Positions 1 through 11,200 of a stretch of 64,000 nucleotides of DNA are shown piece after piece. The position numbers and the translations under genes were made by a program. Each line of letters starts with the position of its first letter. Within the stretch, counting starts at the first letter, position 1. The DNA is from Pyxicephalus adspersus. Taxonomy: Eukaryota; Chordata; Amphibia; Anura; Pyxicephalidae. A model generated the notes under the pieces. That model saw nothing but the letters and a program-made list of their open reading frames with translations. It was not told the DNA's origin and did no database searches. The stretch spans positions 62,119,922 through 62,183,921 of the forward strand of contig NC_092860.1 in the NCBI RefSeq assembly GCF_032062135.1, read 5' to 3'.

Positions 1-185
1 GAAGTTGTTAATTAAGTTTCTTGTTATTGACTAACTACTAAGTGTCTTCCACCTTGTTGTCTGACTATATAAACTGCAATGTGATAATAAAGTTTTGAGA
101 AGAAGTGATATAACTGCATGCTTCAGCTGCTTGTGTGTTATTCACTGCTCCCAGCGAATTGAAAACAGAGGTCACGATAGAGAGG
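1..185 (+). mobile_element. Candidate 3' part of a retroviral-type LTR, cut by window edge
   Basis: A TATATAAA box lies near 67-74 and an AATAAAG polyadenylation signal near 87-93. They are followed by a GT-rich stretch and a TTATTCACTGCTCCC-like tail. This order (TATA, polyA signal, short U5) is that of a gamma-type retroviral LTR and resembles the LTR at 55326-55610. No terminal repeat or target duplication can be checked because the left part lies outside the window. It could be chance AT-rich sequence. Confidence 0.35.
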
Positions 186-595
186 GATAAACTGATCTGG
201 GATCAGCAAGAAATCACCTTAACAGGAATGTATCATTATTCTATATAAACATAATTCTGGTAAAAATACTAATACTAACTACTGTACAATAGTTAAGTGC
301 AATATTTGGATGTAATGAGCAATCTAATGTTCGAACAGATGGTGATGATACTGTGTTTTGTTGATATGTTGCCAAACCCCGATAGGACACTGAGTCACAT
401 TTAGGGAAATAACAAAAAGAGGGTTTTAAGCTCTTCCCCTCTCATACATAGGAGACGCTGATGGAGCAATTAGACTCTTGATCCCGACTCCAGGCACTTA
501 CCATCTACACAGTATTTACTACTTTACTTACTTACCATCTACACGGTATTTACTCACACTTCAATCTGATGAAGTGTCTACAATACTTTTTGACC
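186..595. other. Intronic sequence, nothing recognised
   Basis: AT-rich sequence with short stop-riddled frames. A small direct duplication, ctatttactac-like text with taccatctacac, occurs near 500-550. No splice-bounded coding segment and no transposon end was recognised. Confidence 0.4.
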
Positions 596-597
596 TA

Positions 598-1072
598 CCC
601 TGTATAAGACAGTGTCTTTTAATAATTTTTGTTTTAAAAAATTTACCAGGGCTTATTTTCAGGCGATGTCTTACATTTTCATGAACAATGATCAACATTT
701 ATTCCTAAACAAAAAAATCAAGATTTATTCAAATATAGTAATGTCATCACATTCTGGAATATCATCATTCCTCTCCAAACCCTGAATTCCATCTTGAATT
801 TCTTGTGACTCTATTTCCTTTAGAACCATTGGCCCTAATTTCTCATGTCTAACAATAGAACTTTCCCTAAATGAGCACCTCTTGTCCAAAATTGGAATAA
901 AACAAAATTAGAAAAAAGTTGTCTCGGTCCAAATATTAAAGTAGTTATTGCAGCTTATTTTCAGGGTAGGGCTTATTTTTGGGGTAGGGTTTATTTTTCG
1001 AGCATAATCAACAATACGGAAATAATGCTAGTGCTTGTTTTGGGGCTAGGTCTTCTTTTCAGGGAAACAGGG
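598..1072. mobile_element. TA-flanked MITE with ATAAGAC-type ends
   Basis: The left end reads TACCCTGTATAAGAC and the right end reads, in reverse complement, TACCCTGTTTCCCTG. Both are bordered by TA (596-597 and 1073-1074), consistent with a TA target duplication of a Tc1/mariner-like or related superfamily. Internal text repeats GGGCTTATTTTCAGG-like modules (654, 950, 969). The interior also holds a piece (about 895-930) matching the end of the Tc1 element at 2505-2566, so it is mosaic. No coding capacity. Confidence 0.55.
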
Positions 1073-1640
1073 TAGTAACACTTTTGATTTCAACTGCAAT
1101 GACGTTTTCTTCACATATATTTCTATATATTCTGTATATACATTCTCACATGACCATGGCAAAAAAAGGTGTAGCAATCAGTCGGACCAATACCACTTCT
1201 GCAGGGGTTTCCCCACCACTCCCTGGAGAATAATTAGGCCCAGAAAAAGCCAGATGTCCTTTACAGTGACAGGTTCCCATTTCCTGATCTCCTGTGTGTA
1301 GAGGCTAATTGTTGCTCAGCATACCTGTTGGTTTCCTCAACTATTTTCTGAATGACTTTGTCATTTAGAAATAACTCCAGGTATGCCAAGGGGTCGTGTT
1401 CCACCTCCACCTCTACCTTCAGGTCAGGCGCCCCAGTAAAGAGGAATCATGGGGTAACTGGCTGTGCCTGACTAATGTCAATCGGGCACCAAGTGCGAAC
1501 ATCACTAACCTCAGTGATAAAATCTTTGCTGTCACTTTCCGTGTCCGATGATAGGTCTCCAAGCGAATCACTGTCGCTTGACTCCACTAGCGATTCTAAG
1601 TTGCTCTCGCTATCTTCCAAGTTGTTCCAAAACAGCTTGA
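1073..1640. other. Intronic sequence, nothing recognised
   Basis: Moderately GC-balanced sequence without a long frame. Scattered resemblance to repeat-derived text (gtcgttc/ccacctcc runs around 1390-1430), but no domain or terminal repeat could be named. Confidence 0.35.
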
Positions 1641-1664
1641 GTTGAGAGATGCCTTTTGGAAGCC

Positions 1665-1852
1665 ATGGCAGTGGTCAGAGCAGGCAGAGACGTGGTCAGA
1701 ATCCAGGCGGAGGTCAGGGCAGGTGGCAGGCAGAGATGTGGTCAAAGGTCAGGCAGAGGTCAGGGCAGGTGGCAGTCTGAGACGTGGTCAGAATCCAGGA
1801 AGAGGTCAGGGCAGGTGGCAGGCAGAGATGTGATCAAAGGTCAGGCAAAGAT
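1665..1852. repeat. 46-bp tandem repeat, about 4 units
   Basis: The core gaggtcagggcaggtggcag starts at 1710, 1756 and 1802, exactly 46 bp apart. Alternate units differ in the same way (gagatgtg-tcaaaggtc type against gacgtggtcagaatcc type), so there is a 92-bp higher-order period. The text resembles the GTCAGG-rich part of the LTR family seen at 32500-32640 and 36030-36160. The frames read through it are low-complexity artefacts. Confidence 0.75.
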
Positions 1853-1859
1853 CTCTAAA

Positions 1860-2035
1860 GGTAATGGCAAACTAGATTCAATACAGTTATTTTGTATTAA
1901 ATCCAAAACAAAAATATTGGAAATTCCTGCAACGCCCTTACTGCATATGCTTACACACTTTGTACTGGATTCAATATAGGTATTTTGTTTTGAATCCAAA
2001 ACAAAAAAAATTTGAAATTCCCGCCACGCCCTTAG
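1860..2035. repeat. Dispersed repeat with TTCAATACAAAA-type motifs
   Basis: Two inverted-looking modules of the form GGATTCAATA...TTTTGTTTTG with neighbouring GAAATTCC(C)GCCACGCCC are present (1875-1935 and 1965-2032). A related module recurs at 61612-61690 in the other orientation. It interrupts the Tc1 copy at 2040-2566. Family not identified. Confidence 0.45.
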
Positions 2036-2039
2036 ATTC

Positions 2040-2566
2040 CAAAGAATGTTTTTCCCGAACAGTGCTGGCTTTTTTAGATGTTTTTGAGCAAAGTCTAATC
2101 TAGCCTTTCTATTCTTGAGGCTTATGAGTGGCTTTGCAGTGCACCCTCTGTATTTACTTTCATGCAGTCTTCTCTTTATGATAGACGTGGATATCGATAC
2201 GGCTACTTCCTGGAGAGTTTTGTTCACTTGGTTGGCTGTTATCCTCAAATCAACTCCAGGCCATTTATCTGTTTATCATTATGTTGATAATAACATAACG
2301 AAGGAATTGCCCACACCAGCCCATGAAATAGCCTTTAAATCAGTTGTCCAATTACTTTCGAGCCCCTGAAATGAAGTGATTGTGTAAAAAAAAAGTTTCT
2401 CACATTTTTATGCAATCCTTTTGATTCAACCCACTGAATTACAGCTGAAAGTCTGCAGTTCAACTGAGTTGTTTAATTTAAAATTAATTGTGATAATGTA
2501 CAGAACCAAAATTAGAAAAAAGTTGTCTCTGTCCAAATTTTTATGAACCTAACTGTATTTGGCCAA
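2040..2566 (-). mobile_element. Tc1-like transposon remnant (5' end and N-terminal transposase)
   Basis: Reading the minus strand, the element begins at about 2566 with an end starting TACAGTTAGGTTCATAAA and runs through a leader. It then enters transposase sequence at about 2248-2045, including the blocks SISTSIIKRRLHESKYRG and KNRKARLDFAQKHLKKP. These match the DNA-binding-to-catalytic linker of Tc1-family transposases. The sequence is lost before the first catalytic Asp, where the dispersed repeat at 1860-2035 begins. Several stops and frameshifts; not functional. Confidence 0.75.
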
Positions 2567-2859
2567 GGATTTATGTTTGTAATAAAATGTTATTTAATGA
2601 CTACTTTTTACAAAAAAATCTAGTAAACAACAATTACCTTTTTATGCCAAATAAAACACTTTCTTTTTTATTGTAATAAGCAAACATATTAAAAAAATTA
2701 AAATAATCTCATAATTAGTTAAATAAATAATATTTAATATGCTACTTCTGATTTAGAACAATAGGCTAAGTACCAGAGTTTTAAAAACAATACTCAGTAA
2801 AACTGCATGATGTAGCCAAATTGGAACTCATTTAATGCCCTCATTTACCCTCTAGTGCT

Positions 2860-3460
2860 CATCCCTAGTCATGCAGTGTTGCATTTATTGCAGAAAATGC
2901 ACCACTTCTTCCAGAAAATTGTTGCAATTACCAATGCTTTGGTATTGTCATGTTTATTTCTTTTGTTGGCACTGGAAGAACACAGAAAAAGAGACATTCC
3001 ACACAAAACCCCAAAAATGGCCTGGACAAAATTATTTGCATCCTCGGCCTATTACTTGATAGCACACCCTTTGGAAGAAGTAACTGATGTTAATTACTTT
3101 CTGTAACAATCAATAATTGTTTGGTACACAATTTGCACTGGCCAGAGCAGCGGGCCACCAAAATTTTCTCGTGGACCAGACCACTGGTTGGCAACTGCTG
3201 CTTTATGGGATTTAGATCTGAACTCATTGCTGGCTACTTCAGAACTCTCCAGCGCTTGGTCTTAAACCATTTCTGGGTGCTTTTGGAAGTATGTTTTGGG
3301 TCATTTTTCCCTCTTCTTTTTTGTGTTCTTTCAGTGCCAACTAAAGAAATAAACATGATAAGATCAAAGCATTTCTACATTTGTAATTGTAACAATGTTC
3401 TGGGAGAATTGGTGCATTTTCTGACATTAATGCAAGGGTGCCAATATTTTTGCCCATCGT
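2860..3460 (-). mobile_element. Second Tc1-like transposon remnant
   Basis: The plus-strand text near 3205-3310 (gatctgaactcattgctggc, cagaactctccagcgcttgg) is the antisense of a Tc1-type catalytic region. The 2880-3010 segment matches the antisense of the 3' part. The right end near 3432-3455 reads aagggtgccaatatttttgc, a terminal inverted repeat type of this family. The reading frame is destroyed. A different Tc1 lineage from that at 2040-2566. Confidence 0.6.
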
Positions 3461-4274
3461 ATTTAAACACCCATACATATATACATACATACACACACTT
3501 TTGTTTATGTATCAATATTTTAATTTACTTACAACAGTGTATATCAAGCTATTTTTGCTATTTTACTAAATATTTTTCACTTTTATTTACTCCACTTTAT
3601 TAGTTTTATTAATTTACCATATACTGTGTTTTTCAAAATGTTAAATATTAAATTGATGTGATTTTCCTAAAATCATAATTGTAAGGAACTGTAAAATATT
3701 GACAACAAAGATGATGTATTTTCACATATTTAATACTTCAACCTATTCTAACCTACACTATGTTGTTTATAGCCCTAAAAAATCTATTAATGTCCTAAAT
3801 CATGTTGGCCTAAATTGTAATGATCAAACAGCAACTTTTGATTTAATAACCATTTATCTCTCTCCACCCTTCATCCATGTAAGATTTGGCTCTTATATTA
3901 TATTATTATAGCGGATGCCTATACATAGGCATAAGTTTAGTTTCTTCCAGTAATAACATAAATAATAAAATGATGTAGAAATAATAAAAGGGATGGCTTA
4001 AATTCATTAAAGTTAGAATCATCGTTCCTGTCTCTGATCAGATGTATTAGTGCTTTAACAGTGTAATTATATCACTAAGCACACACATGACCCATACTTG
4101 ATTTAGGAATAAATCAGTAAAAAAAAAAAAAAAACAGATGAGAAACAACAAAAATAATTTTCGCAGCCTATTTTTTGTTATTGTAATAAATAGGAAAGCA
4201 GGGGTGGGGGGTTGGGTTCTAATGGATGTCAGTGGAGCATAATAATACATAAGACATACATAAAATGCCTAGAT
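3461..4274. other. AT-rich intronic sequence
   Basis: Contains a short tatacatacatacacac microsatellite near 3478-3500, a poly-A run near 4121-4134 and a small inverted repeat (gcctatacataggc) near 3916-3929. No coding segment or transposon end recognised. Confidence 0.4.
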
Positions 4275-4510
4275 CAGTGTTTCTTAACCAGGGTTTCATG
4301 GAACCCTAGAGTTCTTTCAGGAGTTACCAGGTTTTCCTTGAGCAATAGGCTATTCGTGCCTCTCAGGTAAGTTTAAGTGACCTCCTATAATCGTTTTGGC
4401 TTTTGGCCAATGTCCACCCTTTTAAAAGGCAATCCTAGTGAACACCACACTAATATACCGTGAGCTGTAGAAATTAATCTGATAGATGGTAAAAAGGTTA
4501 GAAAACACTG
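4275..4510. mobile_element. hAT-type MITE
   Basis: Starts cagtgtttcttaaccagggt and ends ttagaaaacactg, giving terminal inverted repeats of the CAGTGTTTCT type used by many hAT non-autonomous elements. Interior text (ggaaccctagagttctttcaggagtt, taatataccgtgagctgtag) is that of a repeat often seen in vertebrate genomes. The 8-bp flanks (gcctagat and gtttatgt) are only partly alike, so the target duplication is decayed or absent. Confidence 0.6.
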
Positions 4511-5287
4511 GTTTATGTGTCTATGTGTAATACATGTAATAAAGACACTGCTTCATCGTCCAAAGTTTTATTCAAAAACCTTAATGGGGCTCAACAAATA
4601 TTTAAATGTATATGACATCCATTTATACCGATGGAAATGCTCTCCCTATGGATATACATTCTGTGATTTTGTGAGAAAAATAAAAACCGGTTGCTTAACA
4701 TTTGATTGATCTTATGACGTGTTGAAGTACACAACCATACCTAATTTACAATATGAAAAGTAAAGGCAAAGACAAACTTCCACTACGAATCTAGAACATT
4801 AGAAACAAACAAAATTAAATATGGTTGAACATCGATTCAAGTCACACTTACCTGTTCTTTTAAGTTGTAAGAAAATGAAAAATACACTAAAACAATGTTT
4901 ATTACAAGTTAAAGCATTAAACTATAATGTAATAAAAAAAATGACTACAAAAATTAGTTGAACAAGTTAATGAAAAAAGACACTTTATGTAGCACGTAAC
5001 AAGCAGCTAAAACATAAAAATGTGAGGAAAAAATGCAATGATCAAACTACAACAAAATGTGCTATTCCAATCAATCAACTTATTGAAATCAATAGTATTT
5101 TTGGTCATATTATATGCTAAATTATAAACACTATTGATATCAACATCCTGACTATGCAGTTTAGACTGCTACAATTTAAGGCATCAAGAAAGTTTGACTG
5201 AAATATTAATTGTGCTTTAAAGATTAAAAATATCAATACAAAAAGGCACAATGGGATTTTAAAAATATTTAGAAAACTGAAGCACAC
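4511..5287. other. Intron 3' of the cassette exon, nothing recognised
   Basis: AT-rich sequence on the donor side of the adgrl3 exon at 5288-5416. No further latrophilin-tail exon was found between here and base 1, so the next exon is outside the window or too short to see. Confidence 0.4.
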
Positions 5288-5416
5288 CTTGTAATTTGTA
5301 TATGCTTACAGAAGGGTTGTTATAGACAGCCAATTCCCCGAGCAATGTATTATAAGGATTGTTAGTGCCACGAGGACGAAGGAGAGCATTGGTAATAAGA
5401 TGATTAGCCATGGCTC
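5288..5416 (-). CDS. adgrl3: adgrl3 (latrophilin-3) cytoplasmic-tail cassette exon
   Basis: ADGRL3 is an adhesion G-protein-coupled receptor that binds teneurins and FLRTs at synapses; this exon codes part of its intracellular tail. The minus strand shows a pyrimidine-rich acceptor ending attccag at 5417, then 129 bases, then a donor GTGTGC at 5287. Read in phase 1 it gives 43 codons including AMANHLITNALLRP and GTNNPYNTLLGE, a block I recognise from alternatively spliced latrophilin tails. The first codon is completed by the last base of the upstream exon. A length divisible by three and 1-1 phase mean it can be included or skipped without shifting the frame. Its second half (LAVYNNPSVSIYKLQ) looks more divergent than the first. 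Assignment to paralogue 3 rests mainly on the partner exon at 35071-35167. Confidence 0.85.
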
Positions 5417-6139
5417 CTGGAATAGCCCAATAAAAAGACAAAAAATAAATAAATAAAAGTCAAGATAGGTCAATTAGGAATATGTATTAAAAAACAAACA
5501 TGTAAACATCAGTGAATGACAGTTATAAAAACAGTCCACTTGAAAGGACAGCTGATGCTTAAACAACAAACAGCAGACTGACAATAAATTGAACATCAAA
5601 ATACACATTTGTTTGTCTGCTACAATCATATAATGTACTGTATACAAGAAAGATGTGCTGATTAGCCATGCACCATGCATCATTAGCACAGATGCTGACT
5701 TATTGGCAATGTGCAAAATATTTTAAATAAAATTTGTATGTCCTATGAGAACCTATCATAATTTTTTTTTTACATTACACTGCACAACAACAATTTTGCT
5801 ACTGGGAATAACACGTGATTTACATGAAATCAAGTGTGCTGATTCCAAATTTGAATTTAGAATTTGCCTATCACGTACAGATTTTAAGTTATTTGCGTGC
5901 TATAGCTGTTAAAATGGTCGTTAAATGGGTAATGTATTTTTTTAACATTATAACAGTTGCAGCTTCCACTATGTCTGCTGCCGCCTCAGATGAATCATGT
6001 CCCCTGGTGGCATGCATGTTCCAGCAGCGGCTGGGCATGTCTGGGCAAGTCAGTGGGCTGACATCAGAAATGGGTAAATAAGGCAGGATGGATCAAGGGC
6101 TTGTCTCTAGTGTGAAACTATCTTATTGGATAGTATAGC
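5417..6139. other. Intron 5' of the cassette exon
   Basis: The first 40 bases hold the polypyrimidine acceptor of the exon at 5288-5416. The rest is AT-rich. A GC-richer patch at 5955-6080 (cctggtggcatgcatgttcc) could be a repeat but was not identified. Confidence 0.4.
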
Positions 6140-7670
6140 TAGGCCATAGTAAGTCTGTTTTGAGCTATAGATGAGTGGGCGCAGCTTTTTAAAAAAAGGG
6201 ACAATTTTTGCTACATTTGTGGCAAATATACCCCGTGTGATCAACGCAACAACCTAACCAAGAGGGTGAGATTTGCTTACAAGAATTACGTTGGCCTAAC
6301 ACAATGGTTGAATAGGAAAATTATTAAAATGCTTTTTGCTGTGCCTATGGTTTGGCATGAGCCAAAAGACCATTACTCAGACTGCTACTTCTGTATGAGA
6401 AAAAATTGCTGGGTTTTCGACGAAGACTAAGTCAAAAATCGTCTATCCTGATTTGAATCTGCTCTGAAGCCAGTGCCACATGATGCAGAGAATCCAGTGC
6501 CAGTCCCTCCTACATCTAATGTTACTGACAGTGACATGTCGGATGAGGAACAGGAGGATGATGTTTATGTTAATGAATGTTATGAACCCCAATTTGAAAA
6601 GGGTAAGCCACATTTTATAAGCTTCACACTTTTGTGATCGTCACACAAAGTTCACAGGTTATTACAAGCTGCAAAACGACATTTGCTTCAGTATCGACGT
6701 GAGTGGTCTGATGATGGAGTTAGGTTGAGAATACATACTAAAGCAGTGGAGATTGTTCATAGACTCAAGCAAAGCAAGTTTAAAAACTGTATTGCTGCAT
6801 TAAGGTAACAAAAAACCTTCTGTTCCTCTTGCTCATACTGAGGGAATGAAAGAGACATACGAATCCATGGAGGTCATTGTGAAACTGATTAACTATTCAG
6901 AACACAAGTGGAACGTTTGTGGTGACGTGACCTGAAGATGGTGGCACTCCTTCTTGGCCCACAATTGGGATATACAAAATATATGTGCATTCTATGCCTC
7001 TGGAACAGTTGTGATGACAGCAACCATTACCAAGGTAAAGAATGGCCACCCAGACCTGAACACACTGTTGGCCAGTACAACCTGAAGCATAAATCACTGA
7101 TTGATCTTCAGAAAGTTTACCTTCCGCCACTTCATATTAAACTTGAATTAATGAAAAACGTTTTTGTTGCAATGGATCGTGATGGTATGGGCTTTCAGTA
7201 TCTGAAGGACAAGTTTGGAAAAGTTATACCGATGCCAAACTGAAAGCAGGCATTTTTGTTGGTCCCTAAATCCGCAATTTGATGGGTGATGCCACATTCA
7301 TAGACAAACTCAATCCACTTGAACTTGCTGCTTGGTATTCATTTCTGCTAGTTGCACAAAACTTTCTGGGCTACAAGCGAGCTGAAAACAATGCTGAACT
7401 CGTGAACAACATGCTTACAGCATACCATCAACTTGGCTGCCAAATGTCCCTTAAAATTTATTTCTTACATTCCCATCTGCACAAAATTTGGGTGATGTGA
7501 GTGATGAACAAGGGGAGAGGTTCAACCAGGACATTTCTGTTATGGAAACAAGTTCTCAAGGCCGGTGCAACCCCAACATCATGGGCGACTGCAACTGGAG
7601 ACAACGGAGAGCCACAAACGCAAAAGCAAGTGCCTGAAACACTTCTGAAGTGTACATGTGTGTTAAACAA
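6140..7670 (+). pseudogene. Family X: decayed copy of an unclassified multicopy repeat-encoded protein
   Basis: Several plus-strand frames join into one recognisable protein of roughly 500 residues, broken by frameshifts and stops. In order: a Cys motif block FCYICGKYTPC (about 6205-6240); AVPMVWHEPKDHYSDCYFCM (about 6340-6400); an acidic stretch DMSDEEQEDD (about 6535-6565); KWNVCGD (about 6910); GYTKYMCILCLW (about 6970-7005); LPPLHIKLELMKN (about 7120-7160); LGCQMSLKIYFLHSHL (about 7430-7478); and DEQGERFNQDI (about 7505-7535). I know this domain string as a high-copy family in amphibians, insects and cnidarians, without a firm transposon class. The Cys pairs suggest zinc binding; catalytic residues are not known to me. 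A second copy lies at 14859-15535. Probably a transposable-element product; function not assigned. Confidence 0.6.
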
Positions 7671-7955
7671 GGACTCAGGTGAGTTATGTGTAATTATATA
7701 TGTTGTTGCAACATAAAACTACGTTTTTGTAATGTCATAGAACTATGAGACAAAAGTTAGTTATGTATAGAGATTACATAGTAACTGCAGAACGAGAGAA
7801 TGTATCTATTTGCTTCTATACGCGTAACTAACTTAGAATCCCGATGTCCTAGGCAGAATCATATTTGGATTCAGCGCACTTGATTTACTATTTTACTACT
7901 TTTTTGTGATGCAGTGATGTATAATAACCCTTTATTTAAAGGGTAAAATTTAATT
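7671..7955. other. Intronic sequence, nothing recognised
   Basis: Ordinary AT-rich sequence between the family X copy and a dispersed repeat. May include the 3' flank of the family X element, but no terminal repeat was found. Confidence 0.35.
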
Positions 7956-8215
7956 GAGAGGAAACTTCAAAAAAGAATTGACGATCTCACTTTTTTTTTG
8001 TCCGAGATCAGGTATGCACAGAAGGTATATATATAAAAAGCCAATCTCACACATGCACAGTGTGGGATTGGGTGAAGTCACCAGAAGAAAGGAGACAAAA
8101 GAAGATGGCGGCGCCTGGTGTCCAGTCCATGCCGGAAAGAAGGAAGACGGGATGTCATGGGACTGATTGGACTAGGATAGCGGACAGATCGATGGCTTTC
8201 CGCCTATAAAGCTAA
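7956..8215. repeat. Dispersed repeat of LTR or promoter-like composition
   Basis: Contains acatgcacagtgtgggattg near 8049, a tatatataaaaag TATA-like stretch at 8026-8040, and agatggcggcgcctgg at 8102-8117. The text resembles repeat-derived promoter regions seen in frog genomes. No terminal repeat pair was found, so the class is open (LTR or LINE 5' end). Confidence 0.3.
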
Positions 8216-8243
8216 ATGTGTGTGTGTTTTTTTTTTTTTTTTA

Positions 8244-8267
8244 ATGTTCCACCTGCAGGTGGAACAT
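8244..8267. other. Perfect 24-bp palindrome
   Basis: atgttccacctg followed at once by its exact reverse complement caggtggaacat, with no spacer. It holds two inverted CACCTG/CAGGTG E-box-like hexamers. It lies just after a T-rich run. Function unknown. Confidence 0.7.
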
Positions 8268-11200
8268 GAGGCGCACCTGCAGAATTTGTTGCCACCATTT
8301 AAAAACATGAGAGGAAAGTGCAAAATTATCCCACCATCATCTTATCATTTTGGCCTAGACTTTGACTTCCTAAGTTTTATTCAATTGTATTACTTGGCTG
8401 TATAACTTTCAGTAACCTTACTTAAAGTATCATCAGCTCTTAAGCTTATTGCTAAATCCAGATCAGTACTGCTTCAGTTTGCTTGACTAGGTAAAATATT
8501 TAATCTTTATTACATAAATCATGACAGTATTGACTTACATCTTTAAATATTTTCATAAACTTAAGAGAATGGTATTTCATGCAGGCAGGATCCCACTGCC
8601 AACAAGGCAACTAGAGTTCTCCATACCATTTTATATGAAGAAGGAAGGTTGAGGGGCTTAGAAGAAACAGGTATCAATTTCTAGGGGAAAGTAACAATCA
8701 ATAACTGGATTGCACTTTCTGGCAATGGTTGGCCACCCTGACTTGTTGACACCTAAACCCATCTACGTCTGGTATATTCAGTAACCAATAAATGTATTGT
8801 TTCAAAATATTGGTATATATTTTGAAACTAACACCTTTTTTATGCTACACTGGTATTAAATGAAGATGTGGTACCTCTAATATTCTGTTTTAATTTTTTT
8901 CTTTACTTTTTTTTTCCCACACCATCCTCCTCTGCTGTCCGTATTGTTATATTCATATACCAAAATCTTGTGGTGCACACACTCTCAGTCACACTCTTTC
9001 TTTCAAGAATATGTTTTTAATTGAGGAGTTTTTCTCCTAACCTTTTCCTCAACCTTTTTAAATAGCTGATATTGTTCTCCTTTTAGTTATGATGTCATAT
9101 TTTCAATTTCTGTGGAAAATTGTTCATTGTTCAACTGATTTTGTTTAAGATTTATTTTTCTATTGCTTTTTTGGTTGATGAGGTAAACCAAAGAAAATTT
9201 ATTGAGAAAAACAACTTAGTAGGACCCCTATGATTTGAAGAAATTGATTAAACAATTGATCTATCAGAAATTACCAAGGTACATACTGAAAAAGGAATGG
9301 TAAAAACTGTGCAACAATTGAACTGCAGTACTACTTTTATGAGCAAACTTTCACAAATGCAGAACGTGCTGCCCCACGGTGCTAAGGTATGGGAAACCAA
9401 AATCCTCTTTACAGTTGTATGGTTTTGCTTTTACAAACATAACAAACATTATTTTATACCTTATGTTTAACTAAGGGCTAACTTTGTTGTGTTATGAAAT
9501 AATTTTACCAGTACTGTTAAAGTTAACCTGTAAAGATAATAATATATACTCACATAAAAACAAAGGTTGATTTTGCCTTTAAAATGCCATTAGAAAATTG
9601 ATTTTTTTTGGGTGCCATCTAGTGGCATGTCCTGGAAACAGCACCTAGTGGAATGTCCTAGAACTACAATTGTCTCTGGTTTGACAGTTTAGAGCTGTCA
9701 AAGTTAGGCTGTTAGTAAACAAGCTTTACATAAGCACACACCTTCATTAACTTATTCACTTTCTCACAAGTATTCATATTATTTTGGCATTTCTTTTTAT
9801 TACTGTCTAAAAGTTAAAATTTAAAAGTTAAAGATAAAATTTATAGCATATTTTATACTTAAATCATAGTATTTTTTAGGTAAAGTAGGTACCTGTTTAT
9901 AATTGGATTGATTTATATTCGAGTATACAGCAATACCATTTCCCAGAAACAGGTATCAAAAAGTACCTGTAGATTCCTATGGTTCATTGAAATTTTTTTT
10001 TTATTATTGAAGTCATTAAATAAGGACACATATATCCTAGGTATAGTATAGAATTTAAAATGTGCATATGACCTAATTAGGGCAACATGAGGTGTCCCAC
10101 ACAGCAAACGTTGTACAGGCACCATGTTGAGCTATTTTGTGGAAGGGCATAAATGGGTAAATGCAAAAGACAATATATATTGATATTACACTGATATGTA
10201 CAAATAAGCAGTTTTAACATACTCTAACATCAGACAGAAAATTAAAGCACACAACATTGTTTAAGCTCTTACAGAATAATTGACTGTAATGTAGTGGTTA
10301 GAGTTAGTCTCCCAAAATTTAGTTTGTTGCTGCAGGTATCTAGGTCCTCTGCAGAACATGAAAAATGCAAATAACAAATGCCAGCTTTGCTGCCATAGAT
10401 ATATCTCGACCCAGGCACTAGAGTTGCCAAACATTCAAAAATTCACATACAGTTTCTAAAAAAACAAAATTATTTACTCCCTTCTGCAAATACGATAATT
10501 ATTGAAGGGAGATAGTGTTCATCCTCCGTTGTGTGCCTCCATTAGCTGCATCATGTGATCTGTTATCATTGGCTTGGTCATGTGGTGCAATGTGCATAGC
10601 AGGAAGGGACCCAGAGGTTTGCAAGGAGCTGTGCTCCACTCAATTTCCTCTCTTCGTCCTTCATCCTTCTTTGTTCTAGCCCTACTGGGAACAAGGCCCC
10701 AGAGTCCCAAGCCTTGTTTTGTTTCCTATAGAACAGAAAGAGGAAAGAGTTGAAAGGAACTTGAACTTGATGAGTACAGAAAGTGCATGTGGTTGTGTGC
10801 TGAAGCTGAAAAGATTTTTTGGCTTGACAGTTCAGTGCCAGTTGGTGAGCCAAACTGGTATCCCTGGATCTTTGTATAAAGGAACTTTTTGTTAGCAAGA
10901 AACTCTTTCACCTAAGGATGGTAAGAATTACCTGGCGATTTCTATCAAATAAAATAAGGAGCTTCTTGAAAACTATGAGTTCAAACAAGAAATTAAAAAT
11001 GTATGTGTAATGATATTATTGTACTTTTTATAAGTACTTTTTCAGGATTTCATATATATTTATCAGTATTTACCCTAAATAGACAAACTATGTATATAAG
11101 TTTTAATAGCCAAACACTTGCACATATAAACAATAGTGCATAGGTGGGTCTGGATTATGTGCAGTGTGTATGTTTTTTTGTTTTGTTTTAGTTGACTTCC

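Noticed and set aside
8026..8040. TATA box candidate
   Set aside because: Only an AT-rich string in repeat-like sequence; no coding region follows.
10280..10345. tRNA-like sequence (tgtagtggttagag)
   Set aside because: An A-box-like string is present but no convincing B-box or cloverleaf; at most a decayed SINE.
10519..10911. Three overlapping minus frames of 60-106 codons
   Set aside because: No conserved motif, mutually overlapping, no support as an adgrl3 exon.
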